Notes: generated by a model not told the origin, from the sequence alone. A DNA stretch of 35,505 bases from Hyphomicrobiales bacterium (GCA_002746425.1 NVXB01000001.1:150704-186208), one strand, 5' to 3'; positions 1 to 7,172 are shown, numbered from the stretch's first letter. Program-made: numbers and translations.

Positions 1-482
1 TCGACAATCTCATATGGCACAGGCTTGCCGCTGGTTTTCTCAAATGCGTGGATCATTTCCAGCACGCTGTTACCATTGCCAGTGCCAAGGTTTACCGTGA
101 AAACACCAGAAGCACTGAGACAATGCTCAAGCGCCTGCACATGGCCAATGGCAAGATCGACCACATGAATGTAATCGCGCACACCGGTGCCATCGGGGGT
201 GTCGTAATCATCGCCAAAAACTTGCAACCTATCGCGGCGGCCAACGGCAACCTGCGCTACATACGGAAACAGATTATCCGGCGTTCCTTGCGGATCTTCG
301 CCGATTTCGCCGGATTTATGCGCGCCAACAGGGTTGAAATAGCGCAATACACCAAGGCTCCACAGCGGATCAGAGGCTGCAAGGTCGTTCAAAACCTGCT
401 CAATCATCGCCTTTGATTGCCCATAAGGGTTTGTGGGCTGTATTTTGCTGGTTTCTGAGATTGGGACGGTTTCAGCATCGCC
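1..482 (-). CDS. galE: UDP-glucose 4-epimerase C-terminal fragment, fused to DUF2828
   Basis: The minus strand reads as the middle and C-terminal part of an NAD-dependent UDP-glucose 4-epimerase (UDP-glucose/UDP-galactose interconversion). Seen: TNPYGQSK with the catalytic Tyr-x-x-x-Lys, [24 protein letters not shown] and [13 protein letters not shown], all classic GalE segments. The N-terminal Rossmann part is absent and the C-terminus runs off the window edge. It has no start of its own; it continues in frame from the VWA gene to its right. GC content is clearly higher than in the rest of the window. This is either a contig-end chimera or a real recombination; an assembly artefact is at least as likely. 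Confidence 0.85.
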
Positions 483-1772
483 GCGAGCTTGGACGTTCCA
501 AAAAACCAAATTTGGCATAATATATCCAGCTTTCTTGAATTTTGATTTGATGTTCTGAAAATTTGTCAAACGCTCAGAACAACTATCAAATTCCATATCA
601 GAAATAATCAAGATATATTTTGGCATATCATCTTGGGTTACTTCAAATCTTTTCGAACGTTCCAATAATGCATCGAAAGTTGCTTGAATATTTGTATTCA
701 TCCCCCAATCCATTTGACGCATAATTTTCAAATTTTCAGAAATATTTGATTTTTTCAATTGAATAAATTTTGGTTTATTCGAAAAAGTCACAACAAGATT
801 TTCAAAAGGGCCTGATTGTTTAGTTGCGCAATAAAGACCAAGAGAAAGAGAAATATCCATACAAGTTAAATTACCTGCAATTGTTGATCCCATCGAACCT
901 GACACGTCAATAACAGGCAAAATTGAATTATCTCCAATAAAATCAGGCAAAGCATTCCATTGAGCTTGAGCAATTTTCACTTCACTCGCAGTACAATTTG
1001 AGCTATGATAATATGAATAATTCATCAAAGGTTTCAAAACATCATATGGGTAAACAGCGCCAGCATTAATTTTTGCTTCACCTTTCTCTACTTTATTCGC
1101 GTAATTTTCCATAACGTCAGGAATATGACGGAATAATGCAGTTCTATAACGAGCACTAGCGAGGGATGGAATTTTTGATGGTTCAATTGCTTCCCATTCA
1201 TTATTACACATTTTTGTTTCGATAACATTCGTTAAACCAACAATCAATTTACGATACTGTTTTGGTGTCAGTCCCATATGTTTACGCAATTCTACAGCAA
1301 TCAAACCTTTTCGTGGACACCATTTAGCACATAATGAATCCTTCGCTTTCAATGCTTCTTCGATTGCGTTATAAGCGATGTCTTTCATGAATGCAGTCTT
1401 GAAAATTAAAATATCATCCCAACGAATTAATTTTGGTGTTTTGATAACATGTTCCACAACCTTTTCGCATAATACAATTTCATTAGTTTCGAGCCAAAGA
1501 AGAATGTCTCTGAAAATTTTACGTTCACCAGCACCTTTATCGATATCACGGACCCATAATGCAATACGAGTTGCCAATTCAGGGTTTTCCATAAAAGCTT
1601 TATGGAATGTTGATTGAATACGAGACACATCAGCGCCTCTCATAGCGCCTAATTTAAAGAACATATCCACACATGCATTTCCTGAAGTTGCATGTGTTAA
1701 TGCACCATTTTCAGTTTTAGCCATGTTTGTTTCTAAATTTCCGCTTTTCAAAGCGTTTACCATTCTATTCAT
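480..1772 (-). CDS. DUF2828 / TROVE-like VWA-domain protein, C-terminus replaced
   Basis: About 430 residues of a DUF2828-family protein, seen in caudoviruses and related to Ro60/TROVE RNA-binding proteins. The N-terminal part (for example [16 protein letters not shown] and [19 protein letters not shown]) is the helical region. The C-terminal part is a VWA domain with the metal-ion site DVSGSMGS (D289, S291, S293) and a second motif LIISDMEF. Start is the ATG at 1772, with GGAG seven bases upstream and 8 bp overlap with the preceding gene. After FWNV the frame enters galE sequence, so the last 60-80 residues expected for the family are missing. Function in phages is unknown; a role in RNA binding is only suggested by the TROVE relationship. 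Confidence 0.8.
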
Positions 1773-2052
1773 TTTCTTTCTCCATTTCTTTCAATTTGCT
1801 TAATATAGAATCACCATGACAACGCTGCGGGGCGCAGAAACATATTAAATGTTTCCCTTTAAGTGGTTCGATATCAATGTGTGGTAAAATTTCTTTTTCG
1901 AATTTATCACATACTTCATCACGATTTCCGTCTTTACCAATAACGAAAGGATTTCCATATAATGAACCTCGACCAATATAAATTGCATCGTCGGGAGCTG
2001 TTTCTTTGTATTTGTTATGTATTCTTGACATATTTTTTTTCGAGTTTTTCAT
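1765..2052 (-). CDS. DUF4326 domain protein
   Basis: A 95-residue protein with the DUF4326 signature: [12 protein letters not shown], then a spaced [14 protein letters not shown] containing conserved Cys and His that could bind metal. This small domain is common in phages and its function is unknown. Its start overlaps the upstream gene by 38 bp; an internal ATG at 2031 is an alternative. It overlaps the DUF2828 start by 8 bp, so the two are likely translationally coupled. Confidence 0.75.
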   Translation of the reverse strand: MKNSKKNMSRIHNKYKETAPDDAIYIGRGSLYGNPFVIGKDGNRDEVCDKFEKEILPHIDIEPLKGKHLICFCAPQRCHGDSILSKLKEMEKENE

Positions 2053-2587
2053 TCACCAATTCCATATATTTTTCTATTCCTTGATGATTTAAAACATTCA
2101 TAAAAAATTTATATTCTTCAAATTCATCATCGATATTTAAAGTTTTATTTGAAATATGAGCATTATTTGCGACTTGTTCATTACCAGAAAATTCGGAATT
2201 CCCATAAATATTAGCATTACCATGAACCCAAGAATTGCCATGAATTAACGCATTACCAAAAACACAAGCTTTCATAGAAATTCTTGATTGACCAAAAATT
2301 CTACTATTTCCAAACACTTGGGCATTACCGAAAATATGAGCTTTTCCAGACACCCGAGCATTTTCAAAAACTAAAGCATTATCTTTTATTGTCGCGTTTT
2401 CAGTAATTGTTGCATTTTCTGCAACCCAACAATCATTTTCCTGAGAAAGATTAAATTTCGATTCAACATAACCACCAAGATCACCCTTTTTCACTTTCAT
2501 GAAATCACCGAAATCCTTTAAGGCTTTTACCCTGAAAAGACTTTTACGGTTTGTTCTAATCAATTCGTATTTTTGTTCATTGATCAT
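2015..2587 (-). CDS. Parallel beta-helix repeat protein (YdcK-like)
   Basis: 190 residues. Residues 50-145 are a series of six-residue turns of the type (A/G)NAxIx or FGNAxV, a left-handed parallel beta-helix repeat as in hexapeptide-repeat and YdcK-like proteins. The N-terminal 45 residues (LFRVKALKDFGD, GDLGGYVES) match the usual lead-in of phage copies. The start ATG at 2587 has AAGGAAAC upstream and overlaps the previous stop. The role is unknown; there is no catalytic His of an acyltransferase in an obvious place. Confidence 0.7.
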   Translation of the reverse strand: MINEQKYELIRTNRKSLFRVKALKDFGDFMKVKKGDLGGYVESKFNLSQENDCWVAENATITENATIKDNALVFENARVSGKAHIFGNAQVFGNSRIFGQSRISMKACVFGNALIHGNSWVHGNANIYGNSEFSGNEQVANNAHISNKTLNIDDEFEEYKFFMNVLNHQGIEKYMELVNEKLEKKYVKNT

Positions 2588-2792
2588 TTTTTGTTTCCTT
2601 GGTCTCTAGCAACCATTCAGGCTTAGTATCCATCCATATATCTTGATATTTGGTTTCATCACACATGTTAACAAATGAAGTAACAAGAGTATTGATTTCT
2701 GATTGGTGTACCAAAACCATTTTACCCCTCTTTAAAATGGTTTTGTCCACAATTCTAGGAAGTAATCTCGTTCGTCCTGTGAATTTTCTCAT
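2577..2792 (-). CDS. Small hypothetical protein
   Basis: 71 codons from the ATG at 2792 (AAAAGGAAT upstream). A second ATG at 2720 has an even better ribosome-binding site (AGAGGGG five bases upstream), so a 47-residue product starting MVLVHQSEIN is possible. Not recognised. It sits in a tight operon, overlapping the beta-helix gene by 11 bp. Confidence 0.5.
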   Translation of the reverse strand: MRKFTGRTRLLPRIVDKTILKRGKMVLVHQSEINTLVTSFVNMCDETKYQDIWMDTKPEWLLETKETKNDQ

Positions 2793-2815
2793 TGATTTAT
2801 TCCTTTTGAATGATT

Positions 2816-3148
2816 TTAACGAATAAATGGAGACCTACAAAATTTTCTTGAACCATAATATGGTTGCCATGTATTGGTCCCTTCATCAAATGATTTATAA
2901 TTATCATAACACCAATTTACATGATTATACATTCGATTATAATTTGTTTCATATTGACGGTATCGTGGCTGTTCAACATAATAATATCGACGACGTTCAA
3001 CATATTTACGTTTAGGAATAATATCAATAGATACACTTCCTTTAGCGCCAAACAAATTCAACACAAAACCTAAATCACTTGCATAAGAAGGCAAAGCCAT
3101 CAAAGAAATAGTCACTACCAAAAAACCTGTAATAATTTTATTTTTCAT
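2816..3148 (-). CDS. Secreted BA14K-like protein
   Basis: Starting at the ATG at 3148, residues 1-24 form a signal peptide (basic MKNK, hydrophobic core, PSYAS cleavage site), followed by a Tyr/Arg-rich stretch. The C-terminal domain reads [20 protein letters not shown] and ends near FCRSPF. This matches the BA14K family (WC..RY.SYD..TGTY, ending in a Cys), which is largely restricted to Alphaproteobacteria. It starts 4 bp after the upstream stop. A host-derived periplasmic protein carried by a phage is unusual; the exact role is unknown. Confidence 0.6.
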   Translation of the reverse strand: MKNKIITGFLVVTISLMALPSYASDLGFVLNLFGAKGSVSIDIIPKRKYVERRRYYYVEQPRYRQYETNYNRMYNHVNWCYDNYKSFDEGTNTWQPYYGSRKFCRSPFIR

Positions 3149-3152
3149 TTTT

Positions 3153-4049
3153 CTAAATTCCATACCTTTCCATTGTTTCACGAATTTCTCGACCCATAGC
3201 ATCATAATTATTTTCGACAGAAACTGCTTTATCTAAATTTCCATAATGTATTTCAAGGCATTGAATCAACAAAGCCTTAATTTTTTCTTCATCAGCTTCA
3301 TAAGGCAGTTTAGAATTCTGATACAATACTACGAGATATGATTCCTTGGTTTCGAAGAATTTTTTGATTCGCTCGATAGACCATTCACCATTCCTAATAG
3401 ATTTCAGAACTTCGATATTTCGACGTAAATCCAAATCCCCTTCAACTAAAATTTGTTCGACTTGAAGTAAAAGACGAATAATATGATATGCGTGCTTAAC
3501 ATCCATTCCATATTTTTTGATAGATTCTCGACGTTTAGGATTTGTTTTATTCGCGCCGTTTTCGAGTTTTGTTAGAGATTGAAAGGCATAACCACGAAAT
3601 TTATTATATACGCCTTTATGAAGGAACATTTTTCTGTTGTCTCTAAGAAGTTGTCCAATTTCATTCATATGAAGAACACAATTAACAGGCGAAAACAATA
3701 CATCAACCATATTTGGATTATTTTGCATACACAAATTAAAAAATTTCACGATGTTATAAATTGTGACATCATATTCTTTATTATTTTCTTTTGAGAAAAT
3801 ATGATGCTGTGAAAATTGCCCAAATTCTTCAGGTTGTTCACCAAACCCGATAATGCCGCCAGCCAAGTGAGGAAAAATAATATCCTTTGGAGGAATTACG
3901 AAACCAACCACATCCATATCTGAAGTGTCTGAAGAAACTCCATAAGCAAATGAACCTGTAATTACTTCAAGACAAATATTATCTTTCATCCATTTTGGTG
4001 GATTTTTTAATAATTTTTCTTCGATTAATTTATTTACTGCACTTGACAT
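3153..4049 (-). CDS. RlaP-like nucleotidyltransferase (PF10127-type)
   Basis: A 298-residue polymerase-beta-fold nucleotidyltransferase. Seen: [13 protein letters not shown] with the GS motif at 32-33 and catalytic Asp 44 and 46 (DMD), then VVGFVIPP. The family is often encoded beside RNA ligases and named for RNA repair. The start is the ATG at 4049 (GGAA upstream, 2 bp after the previous stop); the in-frame TTG at 4061 lies inside the upstream gene. No ligase is adjacent here, but permuted tRNA-like genes lie 0.8 kb upstream, so a tRNA-related substrate is plausible by inference only. Confidence 0.7.
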   Translation of the reverse strand: MSSAVNKLIEEKLLKNPPKWMKDNICLEVITGSFAYGVSSDTSDMDVVGFVIPPKDIIFPHLAGGIIGFGEQPEEFGQFSQHHIFSKENNKEYDVTIYNIVKFFNLCMQNNPNMVDVLFSPVNCVLHMNEIGQLLRDNRKMFLHKGVYNKFRGYAFQSLTKLENGANKTNPKRRESIKKYGMDVKHAYHIIRLLLQVEQILVEGDLDLRRNIEVLKSIRNGEWSIERIKKFFETKESYLVVLYQNSKLPYEADEEKIKALLIQCLEIHYGNLDKAVSVENNYDAMGREIRETMERYGI

Positions 4050-4051
4050 TT

Positions 4052-4738
4052 TTATTTCCAATGTAACGAGAAAGAAATACTAACTCTAGGGTCTTTACGT
4101 GGAATAACCATATGCTGTTTATAGCAAGGGAAAGCCACTAGAACTGATTCTTTGGGTGTTACACAAATATCTGCGCCATAAAAACCATGTTTATTGATTA
4201 ATTCTTTAGATTCTGGGATATTTATTGTTTTCAATGTTTTCATTTCATCAAAAAGAATTAAATCTCCATCATCAGCACCGCCATATTTCAGATTTGGTAA
4301 TTTTTCAAAATCAGTAACAGTTTTCTGACCCCAAATATTTGCGGGATAATATGCTCCGGTAAAGAAATTCTTACCACCTGAATGTGTATGCGGCATATGA
4401 AAACCTGCAGAATTTTCTATTACGTTCGCCCAAAGATCAGAAATAATAGAATTTTCTCTCATGACATCTTCATCGGCAAAACCAAAATTCTTCAACTGTG
4501 AAAATAAAACCTTTTCTAATTGATCACGTAAAAGAGAAAAAGAATCATATTTGGTTTCCATACCAGATTGACTTTGCCATGCATTAACGCCTGACCTTTC
4601 AACATAGGCTTCAGTTAACATTTCTGTTTTGATATCTTTACAGAGGTTCAAATTTAAATCTTCGTTTGCTTGTCCAAAATTCGCAACAATTAAAGGACAA
4701 GCAAAAACTGCTTTATTTAAAATTTTCACATCATTCAT
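4052..4738 (-). CDS. Putative 2OG-Fe(II) oxygenase
   Basis: 228 residues resembling the small phage family of 2-oxoglutarate/Fe(II) dioxygenases. Seen: the metal-site region FHMPHTHSGG (H114-H119), TGAYYP, GDLILFDE (D159), a distal His in YKQHMVIP (H209), and the 2OG-binding Arg 218 in DPRVSISFSL. The start ATG at 4738 has GAGG upstream. Substrate unknown; such enzymes in T4-like phages are proposed to hydroxylate proteins or nucleic acids. Confidence 0.75.
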   Translation of the reverse strand: MNDVKILNKAVFACPLIVANFGQANEDLNLNLCKDIKTEMLTEAYVERSGVNAWQSQSGMETKYDSFSLLRDQLEKVLFSQLKNFGFADEDVMRENSIISDLWANVIENSAGFHMPHTHSGGKNFFTGAYYPANIWGQKTVTDFEKLPNLKYGGADDGDLILFDEMKTLKTINIPESKELINKHGFYGADICVTPKESVLVAFPCYKQHMVIPRKDPRVSISFSLHWK

Positions 4739-4754
4739 TCAAAAACCTCATCAA

Positions 4755-4789
4755 AATAAAACCTCAAACAATATTTAAACTGTTTGAGG
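4755..4789 (-). terminator. Rho-independent terminator
   Basis: On the minus strand CCTCAAACA pairs with TGTTTGAGG across an AT-rich loop and is followed by TTTTATTTT. It ends the RNA cluster before the oxygenase gene. Confidence 0.8.
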
Positions 4790-4797
4790 GTTAATGG

Positions 4798-4829
4798 TTT
4801 ATCTAGTATAAATTATTACCCTAGATAAT
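4798..4829 (-). other. Hairpin after the permuted tRNA element
   Basis: Minus strand TTATCTAG and CTAGATAA can form an 8-bp stem with an AT-rich loop, between the RNA element at 4830-4948 and the terminator. It may protect the 3' end of the RNA cluster transcript. Confidence 0.4.
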
Positions 4830-4948
4830 AAAACAGGATTGTGTTAAGTCGCTTTATCCACTAAGCTACCATCGAGACAACGCCAATAAGGTTGGATTCG
4901 AACCAACGTCTACTGCAGTCAATGCAATTTGTTTTGCTGTAACAATCC
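4830..4948 (-). ncRNA. Terminal-stem RNA element E5 with permuted tRNA-like halves
   Basis: Minus strand: GGATTGT at the 5' end pairs with ACAATCC at the 3' end. After the 5' stem comes ACAGCAAAACAA, shared with four relatives nearby, and after the 3' stem TGTTTT. Inside, the 3' half of a tRNA (T arm GTTGG-TTCGAAT-CCAAC, plus strand 4891-4907) comes before the 5' half (D arm TAGCTTAGTGGATAAAGC, 4851-4868). The order is therefore inverted relative to a normal tRNA. The acceptor strands CTTATTG and TCGATGG pair poorly, no CCA is encoded, and the anticodon cannot be assigned. It may be degenerate, or matured by editing. Confidence 0.6.
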
Positions 4949-4952
4949 TTTA

Positions 4953-5026
4953 TGGTGTTCCCTGATGGATTCGAACCATCGCTTTCTGCTCTTCAAACAG
5001 ACACTCTACCCCTGAGTTAAGGGAAC
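4953..5026 (-). tRNA. tRNA-Phe (GAA)
   Basis: 74-nt cloverleaf. Acceptor GTTCCCT pairs with its 3' strand, the T loop is TTCGAAT, the anticodon loop TTGAAGA reads GAA, and CCA is encoded. It starts 2 bp after the stop codon of the 2H phosphoesterase gene. Confidence 0.95.
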
Positions 5027-5028
5027 AT

Positions 5029-5442
5029 TTAATATTCACGGCCAATGGTAATGTGGAATGTTTCTATTTCATTTAATCCTAATTCCTTACGAATAAAATT
5101 GAAATATTCACATTTTACCGGCAAAGAATAAAATTTCCAATGTTTTTGAATTTGATTTGAATACTCAAATTCAACTTCATCGTAATTATATTTTTTCCAT
5201 AATTTCTGTTTTTTCGGAGAAATATCTTTTCTTCCGTCCAATACAGTAACATGGCCTTGCCATTTTGAAGCTTGTATAACACTTTTCGAACGAAAAATAT
5301 TTGTTACTTCATTTTCCAATAAAGTTCTATAATAATTAATCAAATATAGATCAACTGGAACAATTATCCAAGGCTTATTTGCTCGTTTCTTTGAATTTCT
5401 TTTTTCAGTATAAATGATTTTAGACTTATATTTAAAATGCAT
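5029..5442 (-). CDS. 2H phosphoesterase superfamily protein
   Basis: 137 residues from the ATG at 5442; a TTG six bases earlier is less likely. Two H-x-T motifs, GHVTVLDG (H64, T66) and FHITIGRE (H130, T132), are the defining pair of the 2H fold found in LigT/ThpR and cyclic phosphodiesterases. Family members hydrolyse or form 2',3'-cyclic phosphates at RNA ends, or ADP-ribose 1'',2''-cyclic phosphate. The gene sits inside the tRNA/permuted-tRNA cluster, directly downstream of element E4 and just before tRNA-Phe. This placement suggests a role in tRNA end processing. No RNA ligase domain is present. Confidence 0.7.
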   Translation of the reverse strand: MHFKYKSKIIYTEKRNSKKRANKPWIIVPVDLYLINYYRTLLENEVTNIFRSKSVIQASKWQGHVTVLDGRKDISPKKQKLWKKYNYDEVEFEYSNQIQKHWKFYSLPVKCEYFNFIRKELGLNEIETFHITIGREY

Positions 5443-5464
5443 AACCAATCACTTTCAAAAATTT

Positions 5465-5523
5465 AACTGGCTCGGATTGTTTTTTTTTGTTCAATAAAAA
5501 ATTTTGTTTTGCTGAACCGAACC
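5465..5523 (-). ncRNA. Terminal-stem RNA element E4, no tRNA inside
   Basis: Minus strand: GGTTCGG pairs with CCGAGCC (one G-U). Following the 5' stem is TTCAGCAAAACAA. GTTCA and TGAAC can form an inner helix. The interior is AT-rich filler without tRNA parts. The 3' flank is AGTTAAA instead of TGTTT. Confidence 0.5.
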
Positions 5524-5526
5524 AAA

Positions 5527-5664
5527 TATATACAGAATTGTTTTTTTATTTTTCCAGTTGCTCTACCAAACTGAGCTACCTCCCATCAAGAAAATGGTTG
5601 GGAGGGTAGGATTCGAACCCACGACATACAGGTTTACCTAAAATTTGTTTTGCTGTAACAATTC
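5527..5664 (-). ncRNA. Circularly permuted tRNA-like gene in terminal-stem element E3
   Basis: Minus strand order: GAATTGTT, ACAGCAAAACAA, then the tRNA 3' half (CCTGT, variable ATGTC, T arm GTGGG-TTCGAAT-CCTAC, acceptor CCTCCCA, A73, CCA ending at 5595). A 9-nt linker TTTTCTTGA follows. Then the 5' half begins at 5585 (acceptor TGGGAGG, TA, D arm GCTC...GAGC, then ACTGG), an A-rich tail, AACAATTC and TGTATATA. The acceptor strands pair 7 of 7 and the terminal stem 8 of 8. The anticodon stem ACTGG/CCTGT has one T-T mismatch. The anticodon loop would be formed only after joining or splicing, so identity cannot be read. Confidence 0.75.
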
Positions 5665-5668
5665 TAAA

Positions 5669-5725
5669 TTAAACAGGATAAATTCGTTTGTTATCAAAAA
5701 AACAGTTGTTTTGCTGTATTTATCC
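5669..5725 (-). ncRNA. Terminal-stem RNA element E2, no tRNA inside
   Basis: Minus strand: GGATAAAT pairs perfectly with ATTTATCC. ACAGCAAAACAACTGT follows the 5' stem and can form an ACAG/CTGT hairpin. TGTTTAA follows the 3' stem and could pair with AAACA in the loop as a pseudoknot. It begins 4 nt after the CCA of tRNA-Thr. Confidence 0.55.
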
Positions 5726-5729
5726 TTAA

Positions 5730-5805
5730 TGGTGCCTATACCAAGATTCGAACTCGGGACCTATTGATTACAAATCAATTGCTCTACCAACTGAGCTATA
5801 TAGGC
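5730..5805 (-). tRNA. tRNA-Thr (TGT)
   Basis: 76-nt cloverleaf with encoded CCA. Acceptor GCCTATA pairs with TATAGGC; the anticodon loop TTTGTAA gives TGT. A second tRNA-Thr with the same anticodon lies at 10176-10251. Confidence 0.95.
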
Positions 5806-5817
5806 ATTCTAATATTC

Positions 5818-5894
5818 TGGTATCGCATACTGGATTTGAACCAGCGTCTTCACAGTGAAAATGTGAAATCCTTACCCGACTAGACGAATGCGAC
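5818..5894 (-). tRNA. tRNA-Glu (TTC)
   Basis: 77-nt cloverleaf with encoded CCA. Acceptor GTCGCAT pairs with ATGCGAT (G1-U72 wobble); the anticodon loop TTTTCAC gives TTC. It lies between element E1 and tRNA-Thr. Confidence 0.93.
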
Positions 5895-5898
5895 ATAT

Positions 5899-5960
5899 TA
5901 AACAGGGTTGATTTTAGTTTTTTTGAAAATAAAAAATTTGTTGTTTTGCGGAAACAACCC
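5899..5960 (-). ncRNA. Terminal-stem RNA element E1, no tRNA inside
   Basis: Minus strand: GGGTTG pairs with CAACCC; CCGCAAAACAAC follows the 5' stem, and TGTTTAA follows the 3' stem. The interior is AT-rich. It is the first element of the RNA cluster after the promoter near 5990, upstream of tRNA-Glu. Confidence 0.5.
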
Positions 5961-5971
5961 TTAAACTTTAT

Positions 5972-6007
5972 TATATTAATATATAGTAACTCTAGACGAA
6001 AGTAAAG
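5972..6007 (-). promoter_or_regulatory. Probable promoter of the tRNA/permuted-tRNA cluster
   Basis: Minus strand CTTTACTTTC box followed about 17 nt later by TATATATTAATAT. This is the same layout as the GT(G/T)TAC(A/T)T promoters seen before other genes in the window. It lies just upstream of element E1. Confidence 0.45.
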
Positions 6008-6014
6008 TTTTATT

Positions 6015-6464
6015 TTATGGTTTTATTAAAAAATAATTCCTTATTTTTGGTTTATTCAAAAATTTGTAAATTTCTTCTAATAAAATAACATTCCCAAAAA
6101 CTCTTTTGCGTTTTTTACTTAAAAAAGTAAAGAAATTTTCAGTTTTGCGTTGATTATTACAACTATTACAATTCAACACAATATTTGATGAATCTAAAGT
6201 GCCACCATCTTTTTTACAAATAATATGTTCAAAAGTAACACTATCATGTTTTTGTCTTTTGGTGACAGCTTTCATTTGTTTAGCACAACAATAACATAAC
6301 CCACGTTGTTCCAGAAAAAGTTTTCTTAATTTTATTTTTCTTCTAAATGCTTTATATGAATATATTCGATTATTATCCAAATTAAATTCTACACTCAATG
6401 TCAATACACAAATATTATCATTAATTTTTTGAAGTTCTTCGAAAAACACATCACAAGAATACAT
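6015..6464 (-). CDS. HNH endonuclease
   Basis: 149 residues. An HNH domain spans about 55-110: GLCYCCAKQM (zinc Cys), TFEHI with H80, KKDGGTLDSSNIVLNC with N94, and CNSCNNQRKTEN with the second Cys pair. Start ATG at 6464 with AGAAAGG upstream. It sits between promoters, next to the tRNA cluster, as free-standing homing endonucleases often do. Specificity is unknown. Confidence 0.85.
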   Translation of the reverse strand: MYSCDVFFEELQKINDNICVLTLSVEFNLDNNRIYSYKAFRRKIKLRKLFLEQRGLCYCCAKQMKAVTKRQKHDSVTFEHIICKKDGGTLDSSNIVLNCNSCNNQRKTENFFTFLSKKRKRVFGNVILLEEIYKFLNKPKIRNYFLIKP

Positions 6465-6487
6465 TTCACTAACCTTTCTGGATCATT

Positions 6488-6527
6488 CAATATAATTATT
6501 GTAACCTAATTAATCGAAAAAGTAAAG
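6488..6527 (-). promoter_or_regulatory. Probable promoter of the HNH gene
   Basis: Minus strand CTTTACTTTTTC box, then TTACAATAATTATATTG about 17 nt downstream, and the HNH start codon at 6464. It fits the recurrent box/-10 pattern, but with a weaker box. Confidence 0.35.
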
Positions 6528-6529
6528 TT

Positions 6530-6709
6530 TTATTTTTGGGTTTCGTCTAATATTTTTCGAATTCCATTAATAACTTCACTTTCGATTAAATCATTTCTCG
6601 GACTTAATCGAATTAATGCTTGTGCTAATTGTTTTTCATTTTTGCGGTAATTACGGGAAGCATAATCTCGTTCAACTTCCCGTAATTTTTCTGATTCTTT
6701 TCTAGACAA
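6530..6709 (-). CDS. Small charged hypothetical protein
   Basis: A 59-codon frame starting at TTG 6709, overlapping the end of the upstream gene by 8 bp. Composition is Glu/Lys/Arg-rich and helical (KLREVERDYASRNYRKNEKQ). The coding frame fills an otherwise empty interval and ends just before the HNH promoter. The TTG start lowers certainty. Not recognised. Confidence 0.45.
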   Translation of the reverse strand: MSRKESEKLREVERDYASRNYRKNEKQLAQALIRLSPRNDLIESEVINGIRKILDETQK

Positions 6710-7172
6710 TGATCAACTCATATTTCATTTCTTTATCTTTCAAAATTTCTTTGATATCATCCAAATCAACATCACAAAATTCAACAATTTTCATATTATT
6801 TGGATGATAAATTACATGATCCTCCGTGACTTTAAATGGCGTTTCTCTAAAACTTTCATCTTTCCGGGCCATGTAAAGAGTATTATTAGAATGAATTAAT
6901 ACATTCATCACCAATTCATGATGACTTTTCATCACTTTGGCATGATCAATTATTTCTTCTTTCAGGGATAATGAATCTAAACAACCTGAATCAACATAAT
7001 AAGTTGCTGTAAAATTTTCGATAAAATTATCTTTCGAAACTTGAACGATTTCATCATTTTTACTATTTAAAATGATGCTTATAGAATGTTCTTCAGTATT
7101 AAGATAATTCCTTAAAAGAATAAAAGGTGAATCAGTTTCGAAAATTTTTAAAACATTAATATCCACAATCAT
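6702..7172 (-). CDS. Hypothetical protein
   Basis: About 156 residues from the ATG at 7172 (TTGAGGAAT directly upstream); an ATG at 7190 is an alternative. Acidic, no membrane segment and no recognised domain. It overlaps the upstream gene by 17 bp. Confidence 0.65.
   Translation of the reverse strand: MIVDINVLKIFETDSPFILLRNYLNTEEHSISIILNSKNDEIVQVSKDNFIENFTATYYVDSGCLDSLSLKEEIIDHAKVMKSHHELVMNVLIHSNNTLYMARKDESFRETPFKVTEDHVIYHPNNMKIVEFCDVDLDDIKEILKDKEMKYELIIV

Noticed and set aside
48-416. 122-codon plus-strand open frame at the left edge
   Set aside because: It is the reverse of galE; GC-rich sequence keeps the opposite strand open, while the minus strand gives clear GalE motifs.
5527-5664. 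Group I intron or a known small ribozyme in the permuted tRNA element
   Set aside because: Too short for a group I core, and no hammerhead, HDV, twister or pistol signature was recognised by eye; left open as an unknown motif rather than named.
5527-5664. Anticodon assignment for the permuted tRNA
   Set aside because: The joining point between the A-rich 5' tail and the 3' half is unknown, and no register gives U33 with certainty.
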